DNA of 64,000 nt from Rahnella sp. AA (GTDB lineage: Bacteria; Pseudomonadota; Gammaproteobacteria; Enterobacterales; Enterobacteriaceae), in assembly GCF_002834385.1 (NCBI RefSeq), contig NZ_PITQ01000008.1, forward strand, positions 228,754 to 292,753. The letters are read 5' to 3'. The notes beneath the pieces were generated by a model, which did no database searches, was not told the DNA's origin, and saw only the letters and a list, made by a program, of their open reading frames with translations. How positions within the stretch are numbered: the first letter of the stretch is position 1; each line of letters starts with the position of its first letter. The position numbers and the translations under genes were made by a program. Shown here in pieces: positions 47,304 to 55,220 of the stretch.

Positions 47304-48518
47304 ATGTCTGCTGAATTTCTTGCATCGCGTTTACGTCGTGTGCGCCCTTCGCCGACAGCGGCGATTTCCGACCAGGTTCGCGCGCTAAGCGCAGCGGGCA
47401 TGGATGTCATTAACCTTGGTGAAGGTGAACTTGATTTCGATACCCCTGCGCACATCAAGCAGGCAGGCATCGACGCGATTGTACAAGGTGACACAAAATA
47501 CACCGCCGTGGCGGGTACCGCCGCGCTAAAACGCGCCATCATTACTAAGTTTAATCGCGAAAATAGGATCAGCTACCGGCCGGATGAAGTCATTGCAGGC
47601 AGCGGAGCCAAGCAGTTGATCTTCAATGCACTTTTGGCCACAGTTTCTGCCGGCGATCAGGTTATTATTCCCGCCCCTTACTGGGTGTCTTATCCGGATA
47701 TGGTGGCACTGGCAGAAGGTGAGCCCCGTATTGTGCGTTGCCTTGAATGCCATGACTGGAAATTGCAGCCGGAGATTCTGGCCGCTGCTATCACGGCAAA
47801 AACCCGCTGGGTGATCCTCAATTCCCCGAACAACCCGACCGGCGCGGTCTATAGCGCCGGAGAGTTAAAGGCGCTGGCGGCCGTGTTACTGGAACACCCG
47901 CAGGTTCTGGTGATGGCAGACGATATTTATGAGCAGATTTGTTTTTCTTCCGGCGCATTCGCCACGCTGGCAGACGTTGAGCCGCGCCTGAAAGACCGTA
48001 TCCTGACGGTAAATGGCGTATCCAAAGGGTATTCGATGACCGGCTGGCGCTTAGGTTATGCCGGTGGCCCGGCCTGGCTGATTTCTGCGATGCAAATTTT
48101 GCAGTCGCAAAGCACCTCTAACCCCAGCTCAATTTCGCAGGCGGCCACCGTGGCGGCGCTGGAACAGAGCAGCGATTTCATTACCGAATGGATAGAGATC
48201 CTGGCACGCCGCCGCGCTCTGATCATGGATTGTATCGAAAACCTCGATGGCCTGAGTGCGGACGTCCCGCCAGGTGCGTTTTATGTCTTTGCCAACTGCC
48301 AGGGAATGCTGGGCAAAACGACGCCTTCAGGCGATATTGTGCAAAACGACGAAGATTTTGCCGCTTATCTGCTGGAATCTGCGCATGTAGCCACGCTTCA
48401 GGGCTCAGCGTTTGGCGCGCCAGGCTATTTACGCATTGCGTACGCGATTGATGACAGCCGTCTGCAGGAAGCCTGCGAACGCATAACCCGCGCCTGCCGC
48501 GCACTGCGTTTGCAATAA
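47304..48518 (+). CDS. Class I aminotransferase (aspartate aminotransferase-like)
   Basis: The 404-residue PLP enzyme is fold type I, subfamily I-gamma-like: LGEGELDFDTPAHI, YTAVAGTAALKRAI, ILNSPNNPTGAVYS, MADDIYEQICF and the PLP Lys in NGVSKGYSMTGWRLGY. The substrate-binding Arg is in LRIAYA. AGGGGAAAC precedes ATG 47304. It is divergent from the amidotransferase gene across a 203-base region and followed by a terminator and tRNA-Asn. It likely removes the amino group from the pathway product. Confidence 0.88.
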   Translation: MSAEFLASRLRRVRPSPTAAISDQVRALSAAGMDVINLGEGELDFDTPAHIKQAGIDAIVQGDTKYTAVAGTAALKRAIITKFNRENRISYRPDEVIAGSGAKQLIFNALLATVSAGDQVIIPAPYWVSYPDMVALAEGEPRIVRCLECHDWKLQPEILAAAITAKTRWVILNSPNNPTGAVYSAGELKALAAVLLEHPQVLVMADDIYEQICFSSGAFATLADVEPRLKDRILTVNGVSKGYSMTGWRLGYAGGPAWLISAMQILQSQSTSNPSSISQAATVAALEQSSDFITEWIEILARRRALIMDCIENLDGLSADVPPGAFYVFANCQGMLGKTTPSGDIVQNDEDFAAYLLESAHVATLQGSAFGAPGYLRIAYAIDDSRLQEACERITRACRALRLQ

Positions 48519-48520
48519 AC

Positions 48521-48551
48521 AGGCCTGCGGAACATGAAAACAGGCCTTTTT
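48521..48551 (+). terminator. Aminotransferase gene terminator
   Basis: AGGCCTG (48521-48527) pairs with CAGGCCT (48541-48547), followed by TTTT. Confidence 0.75.
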
Positions 48552-48614
48552 GACTCTATTCTCAACAACTTGGCCAAAGTATCAGCAAACGCACGCATTT
48601 ATATCGTTTCCCCT

Positions 48615-48643
48615 TTGACATGCACAGGGGCAGTCGCTATTAT
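48615..48643 (+). promoter_or_regulatory. Sigma-70 promoter of tRNA-Asn
   Basis: TTGACA (48615-48620), a 17-base spacer and TATTAT (48638-48643), then GC-rich sequence. Confidence 0.8.
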
Positions 48644-48661
48644 TCGCCCCGTTCACACGAT

Positions 48662-48737
48662 TCCTCTGTAGTTCAGTCGGTAGAACGGCGGACTGTTAAT
48701 CCGTATGTCACTGGTTCGAGTCCAGTCAGAGGAGCCA
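48662..48737 (+). tRNA. tRNA-Asn(GTT)
   Basis: This 76-nt gene is identical to E. coli tRNA-Asn as I recall it. Anticodon GTT is at 48695-48697 and CCA is encoded. Core synteny ends here and accessory DNA follows, so it is a likely integration site. I find no second copy of its 3' end in the window. Confidence 0.97.
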
Positions 48738-48746
48738 AATTTAGAG

Positions 48747-48778
48747 AAGCCCGCTTAGGAAACTAAGCGGGCTTTTTG
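48747..48778 (+). terminator. tRNA-Asn terminator
   Basis: AAGCCCGCTTAG-GAAA-CTAAGCGGGCTT followed by TTTG. Confidence 0.92.
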
Positions 48779-48801
48779 TTTTATATGGGCTGAATATCAA
48801 T

Positions 48802-48822
48802 TATGAGCGAGGAGCAGAAGTT
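48802..48822 (+). repeat. Fragment of the dispersed GAGCG repeat family
   Basis: TATGAGCGAGGAGCAGAAGT matches the right end of the about-70-base element described at 59480-59553. Confidence 0.55.
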
Positions 48823-48972
48823 TCACTTCAGACGACGTAATAATCACATTGAGTTAAGCATGTAATTCCGTCTATGCACTCACCGCCGCAGCAACTGCTG
48901 AGGCCGCTTTGATCAGCCTGCGAAACACATTATTAAGCGGAACTTTATAGCCCTTGGTCGCTGAAAAAGGAG

Positions 48973-49419
48973 TCAGTCATGACAACTAAAATGGACGAGA
49001 AATCTGCCATATCGTGACTCAATTACGAACTCATTGTATAGGGAGCCATACCACACAGGTGGGCTGGTGGTGAGGGTATAGAACAGCGCATTACCGGTCA
49101 TTTCAACGAGTCCATCTTTAAAATGGTCGAGCAGGTTCTGCTTGAGTGAGGAAGGCATTCGCTGAGTGTCCTGATGCTCAAAAAACCATGACGCCACCGT
49201 TTCCATAAACATTTTTTCAGCGCAGGCTTTAAGTTGCGGGTGCCAGTAAGCGGCTGGAAACTTATCTGTGATGGTCGAGTGATATATTGCCAGAGACGTC
49301 AGCATGCTGTTACTTTCTTCAAGTTTCATCACAAAATAGTCAGACACGCGGTTTGCCGCATTATTCATACAGCCTATGGCCTGCATAAAACCTGTAAGTC
49401 GTTCCGCATATTTATCCAT
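48973..49419 (-). CDS. Hypothetical protein, 148 residues
   Basis: I do not recognise this protein. It is soluble in appearance, with mixed charge, several Trp and His residues (YHSTITDKFPAAYWHPQLKACAEKMF) and a Cys near each end. No signal peptide or membrane segment is seen. ATG 49419 has AGAGGG four to five bases upstream. It is the first gene after tRNA-Asn. The last residues (LVHFSCHD) read into a stretch with a plus-strand start signal, so the 3' end may have been altered by recombination. Function unknown. Confidence 0.6.
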   Translation of the reverse strand: MDKYAERLTGFMQAIGCMNNAANRVSDYFVMKLEESNSMLTSLAIYHSTITDKFPAAYWHPQLKACAEKMFMETVASWFFEHQDTQRMPSSLKQNLLDHFKDGLVEMTGNALFYTLTTSPPVWYGSLYNEFVIESRYGRFLVHFSCHD

Positions 49420-49758
49420 TTGCCCTCTCGAGGCGCGTTGCGGTATCTAAATTCCTCACCCATGACTTCAGATGAAGGATGTTTAAAACAGCTATTCTTG
49501 ACTGTCAGGAAGAATATTCAGTCAAATATTTCAGATGGTTTTTCATTATCTGTTGACCAATCAAATATTCACATCCCATTCATACTTTATAACTGTGACC
49601 TTTTTCGCATGAAATTATCCATGTCCGCAGTTGGCACGAAGCGGACATGCTGATATGAATCACCCACAGAGAGTTTTAACCAACGTGTTTCATCATCGGT
49701 TGAACTCCCAGCGAAGAGCGGACCTTTGGCTGATACAGTTTTGTTATGTCTATAAGGC
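49420..49758. other. Gene-poor gap with a repeat-family copy
   Basis: No convincing gene. ATGTCCGC (49621-49628) and GCGGACAT (49641-49648) form a perfect inverted repeat around TTGGCACGAA, and AGCGAAGAGCGGACC follows at about 49710-49724. Both belong to the dispersed island repeat. Confidence 0.55.
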
Positions 49759-50205
49759 CTAAGACTTCGCCAGAAAAGGGGATAGAAAATTCTCTACTTC
49801 TCGTTTACCAATGCCTAGCGTAAAGCTGACACCTGCATTTTTCAAAATTCTGAGCCCTTCTCCACGGTTTCTGGGATGTGGGTCTTCCATGGCTACATAG
49901 ACATGGCGTGGTTTCAGTTCAGCAAGAGTCAAGGCACAGGAAGGGGTTCTTCCTTGATAGGAGCAGGGTTCAAGTGTGACAAAAATTTCACATTCATCAA
50001 TTGGAACCGTTAGTTTTGAAATGGCGTCTATCTCTGCGTGATGATGGCCTGGAAGTTGAGTGAAGCCTTCGGAAACCACCGCCCTTTTATGGACAATCAC
50101 GCACCCTACAGGTGGATTTGGTCTGCAGCCCGGTAAGGCTTGACGTGATTTTTCAAGCGCTAACAACATGAATTCTAAATTTCGCTCATCCACTTTTATG
50201 CCCAA
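49759..50205 (-). CDS. Stand-alone RibD-like cytidine-deaminase-fold protein
   Basis: The 148-residue protein resembles the deaminase domain of RibD: CRPNPPVGCVIV, the zinc motif HHAEID, EPCSYQGRTPSCA and VYVAMEDPHPRNRGEGLRILKNAGV. The reductase domain is absent, so it is not a complete RibD. The 5' end is unclear: TTG 50205 opens the frame, and GTG 50193 is the next choice, neither with a strong Shine-Dalgarno. A pyrimidine or purine-like amine is the probable substrate. Its island position suggests a role other than housekeeping riboflavin synthesis. Confidence 0.72.
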   Translation of the reverse strand: MGIKVDERNLEFMLLALEKSRQALPGCRPNPPVGCVIVHKRAVVSEGFTQLPGHHHAEIDAISKLTVPIDECEIFVTLEPCSYQGRTPSCALTLAELKPRHVYVAMEDPHPRNRGEGLRILKNAGVSFTLGIGKREVENFLSPFLAKS

Positions 50206-50340
50206 ATATGTAAATCATAGACTTAAGATTTTCAATCCATACGACATGAATGTCCATTATTTAGATTAATTACTCATCAGCTATGACCAACCACTCGTAA
50301 ATTAACTCACACTGACCCTTTGATACTTACGCTTTTGGCA

Positions 50341-50362
50341 CAGGGCTGCTGTTGCAGCCCTG
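50341..50362. terminator. Hairpin after the recombinase pseudogene
   Basis: CAGGGCTGC-TGTT-GCAGCCCTG is a perfect nine-base-pair stem, seven bases beyond the recombinase stop. It has no T-run on either strand. TTTTGGCACA just before it resembles the island repeat. Confidence 0.45.
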
Positions 50363-50368
50363 ACAACC

Positions 50369-50987
50369 TTAAACTTCAATCGATTCAGAGATCTCTAACG
50401 CATCATCGACTTCAATACCCAGATAACGGACTGTGCTTTCCAGTTTCTTATGACCCAACAGAAGTTGGATCACCCGGAGATTCTTGGTTTTCTTGTAGAT
50501 CAGGTAAGGTTTTGTTCTCCTCATGGAATGTGTGCTGTAAAGCGAATCTTCGAGACCAGGCTTTTCTACCCATCCATGAAAGATTCGGTTAAGCGGGATA
50601 CTTACGGTATTGCCGGGTTGATATGTGCTGGTCAGTTCCGACCCGAGACCGGAACAAGAAGTCTTTACTGTGCAAATTGCCAAGCTTTATCAATGCTGCA
50701 ACAGCTTCTCTTGTCCCTTTGGTTATCTCAAATTGCACAGGGCTACCGGTTTTCTGTTGCAACACCGTTGCTCTGCTTGAAAGAGAGCTACCATATGCAA
50801 CATCAGATACTTTGAGTTTGACCAGATCACAGCCTCGAAGCTTACTGTCCAGGGCCATATTGAACAGAGCTAAATCACGTGTTTTACCTTCCAGTTCAAG
50901 CCGGATTCGGATCCCCCAGATATGAGATATCTGAAGTGGTCTTTTTTGACCGATGATACGGTCTTTGTTCCACGGTGATGTGTTCAT
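50369..50987 (-). pseudogene. Small tyrosine recombinase (integrase), frameshifted by a short insertion
   Basis: Two frames join into one protein of about 190 residues. The 5' part (MNTSPWNKDRIIGQKRPL, KTRDLALFNMALDSKLRGCDLVKLKVSDV, QKTGSPVQFEITKGTR) is followed by the 3' part (RIFHGWVEKPGL, THSMRRTKPYLIYKKTKNLRVIQLLLGHKKLESTVRYLGIEVDDALEISE). The second carries the R, H and Y residues of tyrosine recombinases (HSMRR, LLGH, RYLG). After STRQY the first frame runs through unrelated bases and stops near 50593; relative to intact relatives about 16 bases are inserted. ATG 50987 is the likely original start. Confidence 0.82.
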
Positions 50988-51047
50988 ACTCAAATCTCCT
51001 GCAATGTGGGAGATTTGAGTATGGTTGTCACTTATGAGCGATAAGTG
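50986..51047. repeat. Palindrome upstream of the recombinase, copy 1
   Basis: ATACTCAAATCTCC (50986-50999) pairs perfectly with GGAGATTTGAGTAT (51009-51022). CACTTAT-GAGCG-ATAAGTG follows at 51029-51047. Nearly the same sequence recurs at 54923-55023. Confidence 0.8.
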
Positions 51048-51131
51048 TGCGTATTACCTGCCAGCAGCAACCGGCTCCAGGGATACTTACCCCAAATCTG
51101 ATTTATTTAACAAAGCCTAAATATCTATATC

Positions 51132-51156
51132 AAAACACCGCAATGAGCGGTGTTTT
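51132..51156 (-). terminator. Terminator of the hcp operon
   Basis: AAAACACCGC-AATGA-GCGGTGTTTT, 11 bases after the hcp stop on the minus strand. Confidence 0.85.
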
Positions 51157-51167
51157 CTGTTTTCGGC

Positions 51168-51647
51168 TTATGCAACCACACGCTCATTCCAGCTGTCTTT
51201 AAATATTATGTTCCCGTCTACATATTTCCACTGAATCGACTCATAGCGGATCTCAATATTTTCCAGATGTGTCCCCGTCCCCGAACCAGGATGAAGGCTC
51301 GGGGTAATGCCGGTAATCTTCACATTTTCCATCAGAATATTGAAATATTCGGTTTCAACGCCCGCATCTAATATGCGATACATTTTTATTTCAGCAGATT
51401 TAAGCATGAGTCCACGACTGATCGCACGGTAAAGTATCGGCGTTGAACGGTCGAATTCCTTTTGGAACAATATCGGCGAGTGAATACGCGTGCCAGTCAA
51501 TTTCCCTGTATTTCTGTCTGTCGGAACGGTCAGATTATGTGAAAGGGATTTTATCTCAATTGAGCCGATGCGCCCGACAACTTCACAGTTGCCGGTAATA
51601 GGAGAACCATTTTCATCTGTTAACCATAAATAAGCAGGATTAGACAT
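51168..51647 (-). CDS. Hcp-family type VI secretion tube/effector protein (orphan)
   Basis: The 159-residue protein is an Hcp homologue: MSNPAYLWLTDENGSPITG, SHNLTVPTDRNTGKLTGTRIHSP, RAISRGLMLKSAEIKMYRI, ETEYFNILMENVKITGI and the WKYVDGNIIFKDSWNERV end. Hcp hexamers form the T6SS inner tube and carry small effectors. ATG 51647 has AAGGA six bases upstream and starts one base after the upstream small gene. No T6SS sheath or baseplate genes are nearby, so it must work with a system elsewhere. It may chaperone the effector encoded first in this operon. Confidence 0.93.
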   Translation of the reverse strand: MSNPAYLWLTDENGSPITGNCEVVGRIGSIEIKSLSHNLTVPTDRNTGKLTGTRIHSPILFQKEFDRSTPILYRAISRGLMLKSAEIKMYRILDAGVETEYFNILMENVKITGITPSLHPGSGTGTHLENIEIRYESIQWKYVDGNIIFKDSWNERVVA

Positions 51648-51648
51648 T

Positions 51649-51909
51649 TTATTTCCTTAATTTTGAGTTTCGACTTCTTTCCCGATAGTCTTCTATTTTG
51701 GCGACGCCTCTTGACACTGAGAAGAAAATTATCAGCCATACGGCGGCATAAACGAATTTTAGCGGCCACGCCACGGGCAGCATCAGACATCCGATTAACC
51801 CGCCAACGAATAACACGGATTCAAAAAAATTCCATATCCTAGCGGCGGTAAATAACATCATTTTCACCGTGCTTTTCAGTACCCTGTGTAGCCGCTTATT
51901 GTGTGACAT
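51649..51909 (-). CDS. Small two-helix membrane protein, putative immunity protein
   Basis: The 86-residue protein has a basic N-terminus, two hydrophobic segments (FFESVLFVGGLIGCLMLPVA and LKFVYAAVWLIIFFSV) and a charged tail. I do not recognise a family. The ATG overlaps the 3' end of the upstream 226-residue gene by 14 bases and the stop abuts hcp. Small membrane proteins in this position commonly protect against membrane-active effectors. That role is inference. Confidence 0.62.
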   Translation of the reverse strand: MSHNKRLHRVLKSTVKMMLFTAARIWNFFESVLFVGGLIGCLMLPVAWPLKFVYAAVWLIIFFSVSRGVAKIEDYRERSRNSKLRK

Positions 51910-52576
51910 GTAGCTTTCGCCCTACAGCATCGATTATCCTGTCAAACACAGGCTGGCCGCGTGTGGCACCAGCATGGACAGCGTCAATAAACGGTTTAAC
52001 GGCGGGTTCAAACAAAAAATAGGTGAGGTCATAATCGTGTGGCCGGAACAGCGCGTAAATTTCCGGTGCCTCGATGGCGAGGCTTTCAGACATTCTTATC
52101 GAGCGTTCGCTCATTCCCCCGATAAGCAGAATCATCGTCACCCTGCCGATCCAGTTTTTGGCACTTTGCGCACCAATAAATGACACTCTCGTCAGCACTG
52201 CCGACCCAATTATCGCAATAAGTTTCGAGGTAAGGAATCGCCCGACCATTGAGGAAACGGCACCGCGATAGGCATTGTTTTGCTGAGATACGGAGGCGTA
52301 TTTATCGAATTCTTTAAATATGATCTCTACAGCATTGGTTATATGTTTATAATTCAGGATGTCATTATGAATTGCTTCCGCCATGCGAAAACGTTGTGTC
52401 TGATGCGCATAACGGGAATCGGTATCTATATATCCCCAAGCGAGATAACCCATATCGAGCGGAACGGTAAGCGCACCGTTTATTAATCCGGTAATTATGG
52501 CGGGCGACATGATGATGTCTGCAATTCTGTTCGCAATGTCTTCTATATCACTTGTTATCTTATCGACTGCTACCAC
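51896..52576 (-). CDS. Candidate pore-forming T6SS effector in an hcp operon
   Basis: The 226-residue protein has no signal peptide. It carries amphipathic or hydrophobic helices near residues 20-50 (MSPAIITGLINGALTVPLDMGYLAWGY) and 115-155 (LTSKLIAIIGSAVLTRVSF, RVTMILLIGGMSE). Length, location and the following small membrane gene fit the Ssp6-like family of T6SS pore-forming effectors (about 220 residues). I make that comparison from memory and cannot align it. GTG 52576 has GGGAGGT about five bases upstream. It is the first gene of the three-gene hcp operon. Confidence 0.6.
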   Translation of the reverse strand: MVAVDKITSDIEDIANRIADIIMSPAIITGLINGALTVPLDMGYLAWGYIDTDSRYAHQTQRFRMAEAIHNDILNYKHITNAVEIIFKEFDKYASVSQQNNAYRGAVSSMVGRFLTSKLIAIIGSAVLTRVSFIGAQSAKNWIGRVTMILLIGGMSERSIRMSESLAIEAPEIYALFRPHDYDLTYFLFEPAVKPFIDAVHAGATRGQPVFDRIIDAVGRKLHVTQ

Positions 52577-52921
52577 GGTACACCTCCCTGGTTTCGTGTT
52601 CGCATAACCTTAATGCAGATAAGGTTAAATAACCAAATACTATATTACTGCATTTACCGCTGAAACATGCATCCGGACACTGAATATCAGGGGGCGGTCT
52701 AGAACTACCAGACTTCCGCTTTTGGCACGTAGCGGACTAATGTTTACTGCTCGCCGCCATTCGGTAAAACCCATTTAAATCTGGACAGAAGCTTTCCTCT
52801 GCTCCCCCTCCGGCTCCCCGGCGTGCCGGGTCACGGTGCTAACCGGCAAAGCCGCTGTAGTGGCTTAATAGATTCGGACACGCGCAGAGGTTATAACTTC
52901 ACTGACAAAAGAGGTAACCTT
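52577..52921. other. Gene-free gap with repeat copy and GC-rich hairpins
   Basis: TCCGCT (52715-52720) and AGCGGA (52731-52736) around TTTGGCACGT are a copy of the island repeat. A GC-rich stretch (about 52800-52860, CCGGCGTGCCGGGTCACGG) can fold but I cannot name it. GGACACGCGCAGAGG before 52922 looks like IS leader sequence. Confidence 0.45.
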
Positions 52922-53075
52922 ATGAGCAGAAGAATGTTTACTCCCGAGTTCAAGCGCGAATGCGCTGAGTTCGTTCTAAAACATGGCTATATCGTCCCAC
53001 AGGCCTGTGAGGCAACGAATGTTAGATCCACCGCAATACGCCGCTGGGTTAAGCACCTCCGGCAAAAACGCAGTC
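52922..53075 (+). pseudogene. IS3-family transposase OrfA fragment
   Basis: ATG 52922, after AAGAGGT, opens MSRRMFTPEFKRECAEFVLKHGY followed by IVPQACEATNVRSTAIRRWVKHLRQKR, the helix-turn-helix part of an IS3-family OrfA. The frame continues to 53155, but the residues after about 53075 no longer look like OrfA. OrfB is missing. It is an insertion-sequence remnant. Confidence 0.8.
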
Positions 53076-53409
53076 TCGGCTGCACGAGCTGCTGCCATAC
53101 TGCGCATAATTCCGCCAGTCGGCACGCCCTTCGTATCAAAAAATCAACACCTTAAAGCACGCTCACAACTCACGCGACTGCGGAACGTGAGTTCACCGGA
53201 CGCTAACCTCACAGATTGTCGTTAAGCTGAATTATATTGAATATAGAGCAGGGGATTGTTATCTGTAGTTAGTGATTCCTATTGGTTGGTAAGTAGTACA
53301 GATGCATGTAAACGTGATAGCCGCTGCGGGTCCCCACCGGAACCCTTGCGGAGAGGCCGAGCATCAACTATATGATTATCACTAATGTCGTCACATCCTA
53401 GTGGGCGTT
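53076..53409. other. Gap with short inverted repeats
   Basis: AACTCACG (53167-53174) pairs with CGTGAGTT (53186-53193). A GC-rich foldable stretch lies near 53325-53355. No gene is supported. The content looks like debris of insertion and deletion. Confidence 0.4.
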
Positions 53410-54084
53410 ATGTTCGTTCGAAGCAGTGTCTTTTCAGGTTTAATTCTTCTCTCATATTTCACCGTACTGCCTTTAGCGTATGCCGCTGACGATTGCGATT
53501 GTTCGATAGTAGTGGGGAAGTGTTCAGGCGCGGTTGAATTCATTAAAGGCTACGGTTCAAATAAAAATTATGGCGCGGAAATAATGGTTCACAGCTCCGA
53601 ACGTTCATGTTCGAAAGTGGATTATTATGTCGATAATACGTCTTACTCGACGATTCTCAAAAATAAGGCCAGCGGTGTCGAATCTTTGTTTGGCACCTCG
53701 CCAATAAAATCGAAAAACATCACATTTAGTACCTGTTCTGTTTGCAAAAAAAAACAATCGGATACCAGTGTCGGTAATCCGGCCAGTAGCGCAATGAAGG
53801 ATATCGATAAGTTTGTCGGCACTTGGTCTGGAGAACGTAAAACGAGTTTAGGATTTAGCGCCAGCCAGTCCATCCGGGTCGAAAAACTTAGTGATGATAC
53901 TGTTAATATGGCGATTATCGTGGGTCGCGATAATTATCAGGGCAGAGGAAAAGTACAGGGGAATATCCTAACTTTCGGAATTTCCGGTGGCTGTGACGGC
54001 ACGATGAAATTGATCACGCCAAATATCGCCAATTACCAGTGTTCGCTTGGTATCTTTTCTTCTTCCGGTCAGATGAAGAAATAG
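53410..54084 (+). CDS. Secreted Cys-rich hypothetical protein
   Basis: The 224-residue product has a signal peptide (MFVRSSVFSGLILLSYFTVLPLAYA) and then a domain starting ADDCDCSIVVGKCSG with paired cysteines, including CSVCKKKQ near residue 110. A second, lipocalin-like part (FVGTWSGERKTSLGFSASQSIRVEKL, GRGKVQGNILTFGISGGCDG) suggests a small beta-barrel. ATG 53410 gives a clean signal peptide; GTG 53401 is in frame. Shine-Dalgarno is weak in both cases. I do not recognise the family. Confidence 0.7.
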   Translation: MFVRSSVFSGLILLSYFTVLPLAYAADDCDCSIVVGKCSGAVEFIKGYGSNKNYGAEIMVHSSERSCSKVDYYVDNTSYSTILKNKASGVESLFGTSPIKSKNITFSTCSVCKKKQSDTSVGNPASSAMKDIDKFVGTWSGERKTSLGFSASQSIRVEKLSDDTVNMAIIVGRDNYQGRGKVQGNILTFGISGGCDGTMKLITPNIANYQCSLGIFSSSGQMKK

Positions 54085-54161
54085 CGACGATACGTTATAA
54101 CGTGATTTGAACTGGCTGATTTGATCTGCTCCCTTCAAACTAACATAGTTTGATGTAAGCA

Positions 54162-54232
54162 AGTTCCGCTCCTGGCACAGGGCGGACATTCTGACTGAAC
54201 CGAAGGTCCGCTTTGAGCGAGGAACGGACGGA
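54162..54232 (+). repeat. Dispersed island repeat, full copy
   Basis: AGTTCCGCTCCTGGCACAGGGCGGACATT, then CTGAACCGAAGGTCCGCTTTGAGCGAGGAACGGAC. It shares layout with copies at 59480-59553 and 62983-63055. Confidence 0.75.
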
Positions 54233-54353
54233 TTGCTATTGATTGCACCACAAGGTGATTTAAGCGTCTAATGTGGTTGAAAATCACAGGTCATTAAAGT
54301 TAGGTATTTTTTTTGCCGATGTAACATGGACATCCATTCACGGAGGAAGGCTC

Positions 54354-54845
54354 ATGAGAAGTTTGGTTTTATCTGCGTTGCTTCTATTAACTATAGTTCC
54401 AGCTTCGAATGGTCAAGAAAATATTCAGCACAAACAAATTAAGCCATATGTGATTAATTTTCTTAAAAAAGTAGCGAGTTCATCGGCAAGTTGTGATTTA
54501 TTCAAAGATTTTTTAGCAAAAGATCCTTCAAATGAAAATAATAAGAAAATGATGTTAGGTTTTTGCGATAGCGATATTGATTTTTCAAAGCCAATATTAT
54601 TCTCCGAAATGAGCACTCATCACTTTGAGGGGGCGAATTATGTGTGCGGAATCATTTCTGGCCGAACAAAAATCAATCAAAAAATAGGTGCTCGGTTTAT
54701 CTCTGCAGAGCCACAACACTTGATATTAGACGTTAAGTACTCACGCCGTCCCATTGCATACACGATTGATGATAAATCCTTAGTTTATGAGTATCACTTG
54801 CAGATGAAGTCATTTAATGAGTTTAACAAAAAATATTGCCAGTGA
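54354..54845 (+). CDS. Small secreted hypothetical protein
   Basis: The 163-residue product has a signal peptide (MRSLVLSALLLLTIVPASNG), then an AT-rich, lysine-rich coding part with Cys in SASCDLF, GFCDSD, YVCGI and the last KKYCQ. GGAGG sits eight bases before ATG 54354, the best ribosome-binding site in this stretch; upstream in-frame codons are rejected. I do not recognise a family. Base composition is clearly more AT-rich than the core genes, pointing to transfer. Confidence 0.7.
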   Translation: MRSLVLSALLLLTIVPASNGQENIQHKQIKPYVINFLKKVASSSASCDLFKDFLAKDPSNENNKKMMLGFCDSDIDFSKPILFSEMSTHHFEGANYVCGIISGRTKINQKIGARFISAEPQHLILDVKYSRRPIAYTIDDKSLVYEYHLQMKSFNEFNKKYCQ

Positions 54846-54922
54846 ATGATAATTCAGGCTGATGTTCCGATAAACTATCGGGTGGTTGTATCCACGCATA
54901 GCTCATATAGTTTTCAGCAAGT

Positions 54923-55023
54923 GAGATACGGCCTTTGTTCCAGGGTGACGTGTTCATACTCAAATCTCCTGCAATATGGGAGATTTGAGTATGGTTGCCC
55001 CTTATGAGCGAGAAGCGGACATT
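54923..55023 (-). repeat. Second copy of the recombinase 5' end and its palindrome
   Basis: On the minus strand, MNTSPWNKGRIS is encoded at about 54957-54922, matching the first residues of the recombinase pseudogene. The palindrome ATACTCAAATCTCC / GGAGATTTGAGTAT recurs at 54956-54969 and 54979-54992. TATGAGCGAGAAGCGGACATT (55003-55023) ends it. About 100 bases are shared with 50950-51047. Confidence 0.8.
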
Positions 55024-55220
55024 ACTAACCTCACGGCTTGTTAATCAAAAGGGCGTGGGTCATATTCCTTTGAGGCAGTATATTCAGAAAAATTCCTGAG
55101 AAAAATAAACTTTCCGTCTAAATCTAATTGATTAAGCGAACTAAATTTTACACAATTACTCCCCCAACTGGTTTAGATGAGGAGTGAGCTACAGATTATA
55201 TTATTAATTAATAGTATAAA
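55024..55220. other. AT-rich gap
   Basis: I see no gene or repeat in this stretch apart from an AT-rich end close to the hydrolase stop codon. Confidence 0.4.

Noticed and set aside
48858..48950. Open frame reading ...YALTAAATAEAALISLRNTLLSGTL before the 148-residue gene
   Set aside because: Only about 30 codons, no start or ribosome-binding site; open frames of this length occur by chance. It may be a gene remnant but cannot be supported.
48979..49017. Twelve-codon frame MTTKMDEKSAIS with AAGGAG upstream
   Set aside because: Too short to support as a gene; possibly the start of a deleted gene.
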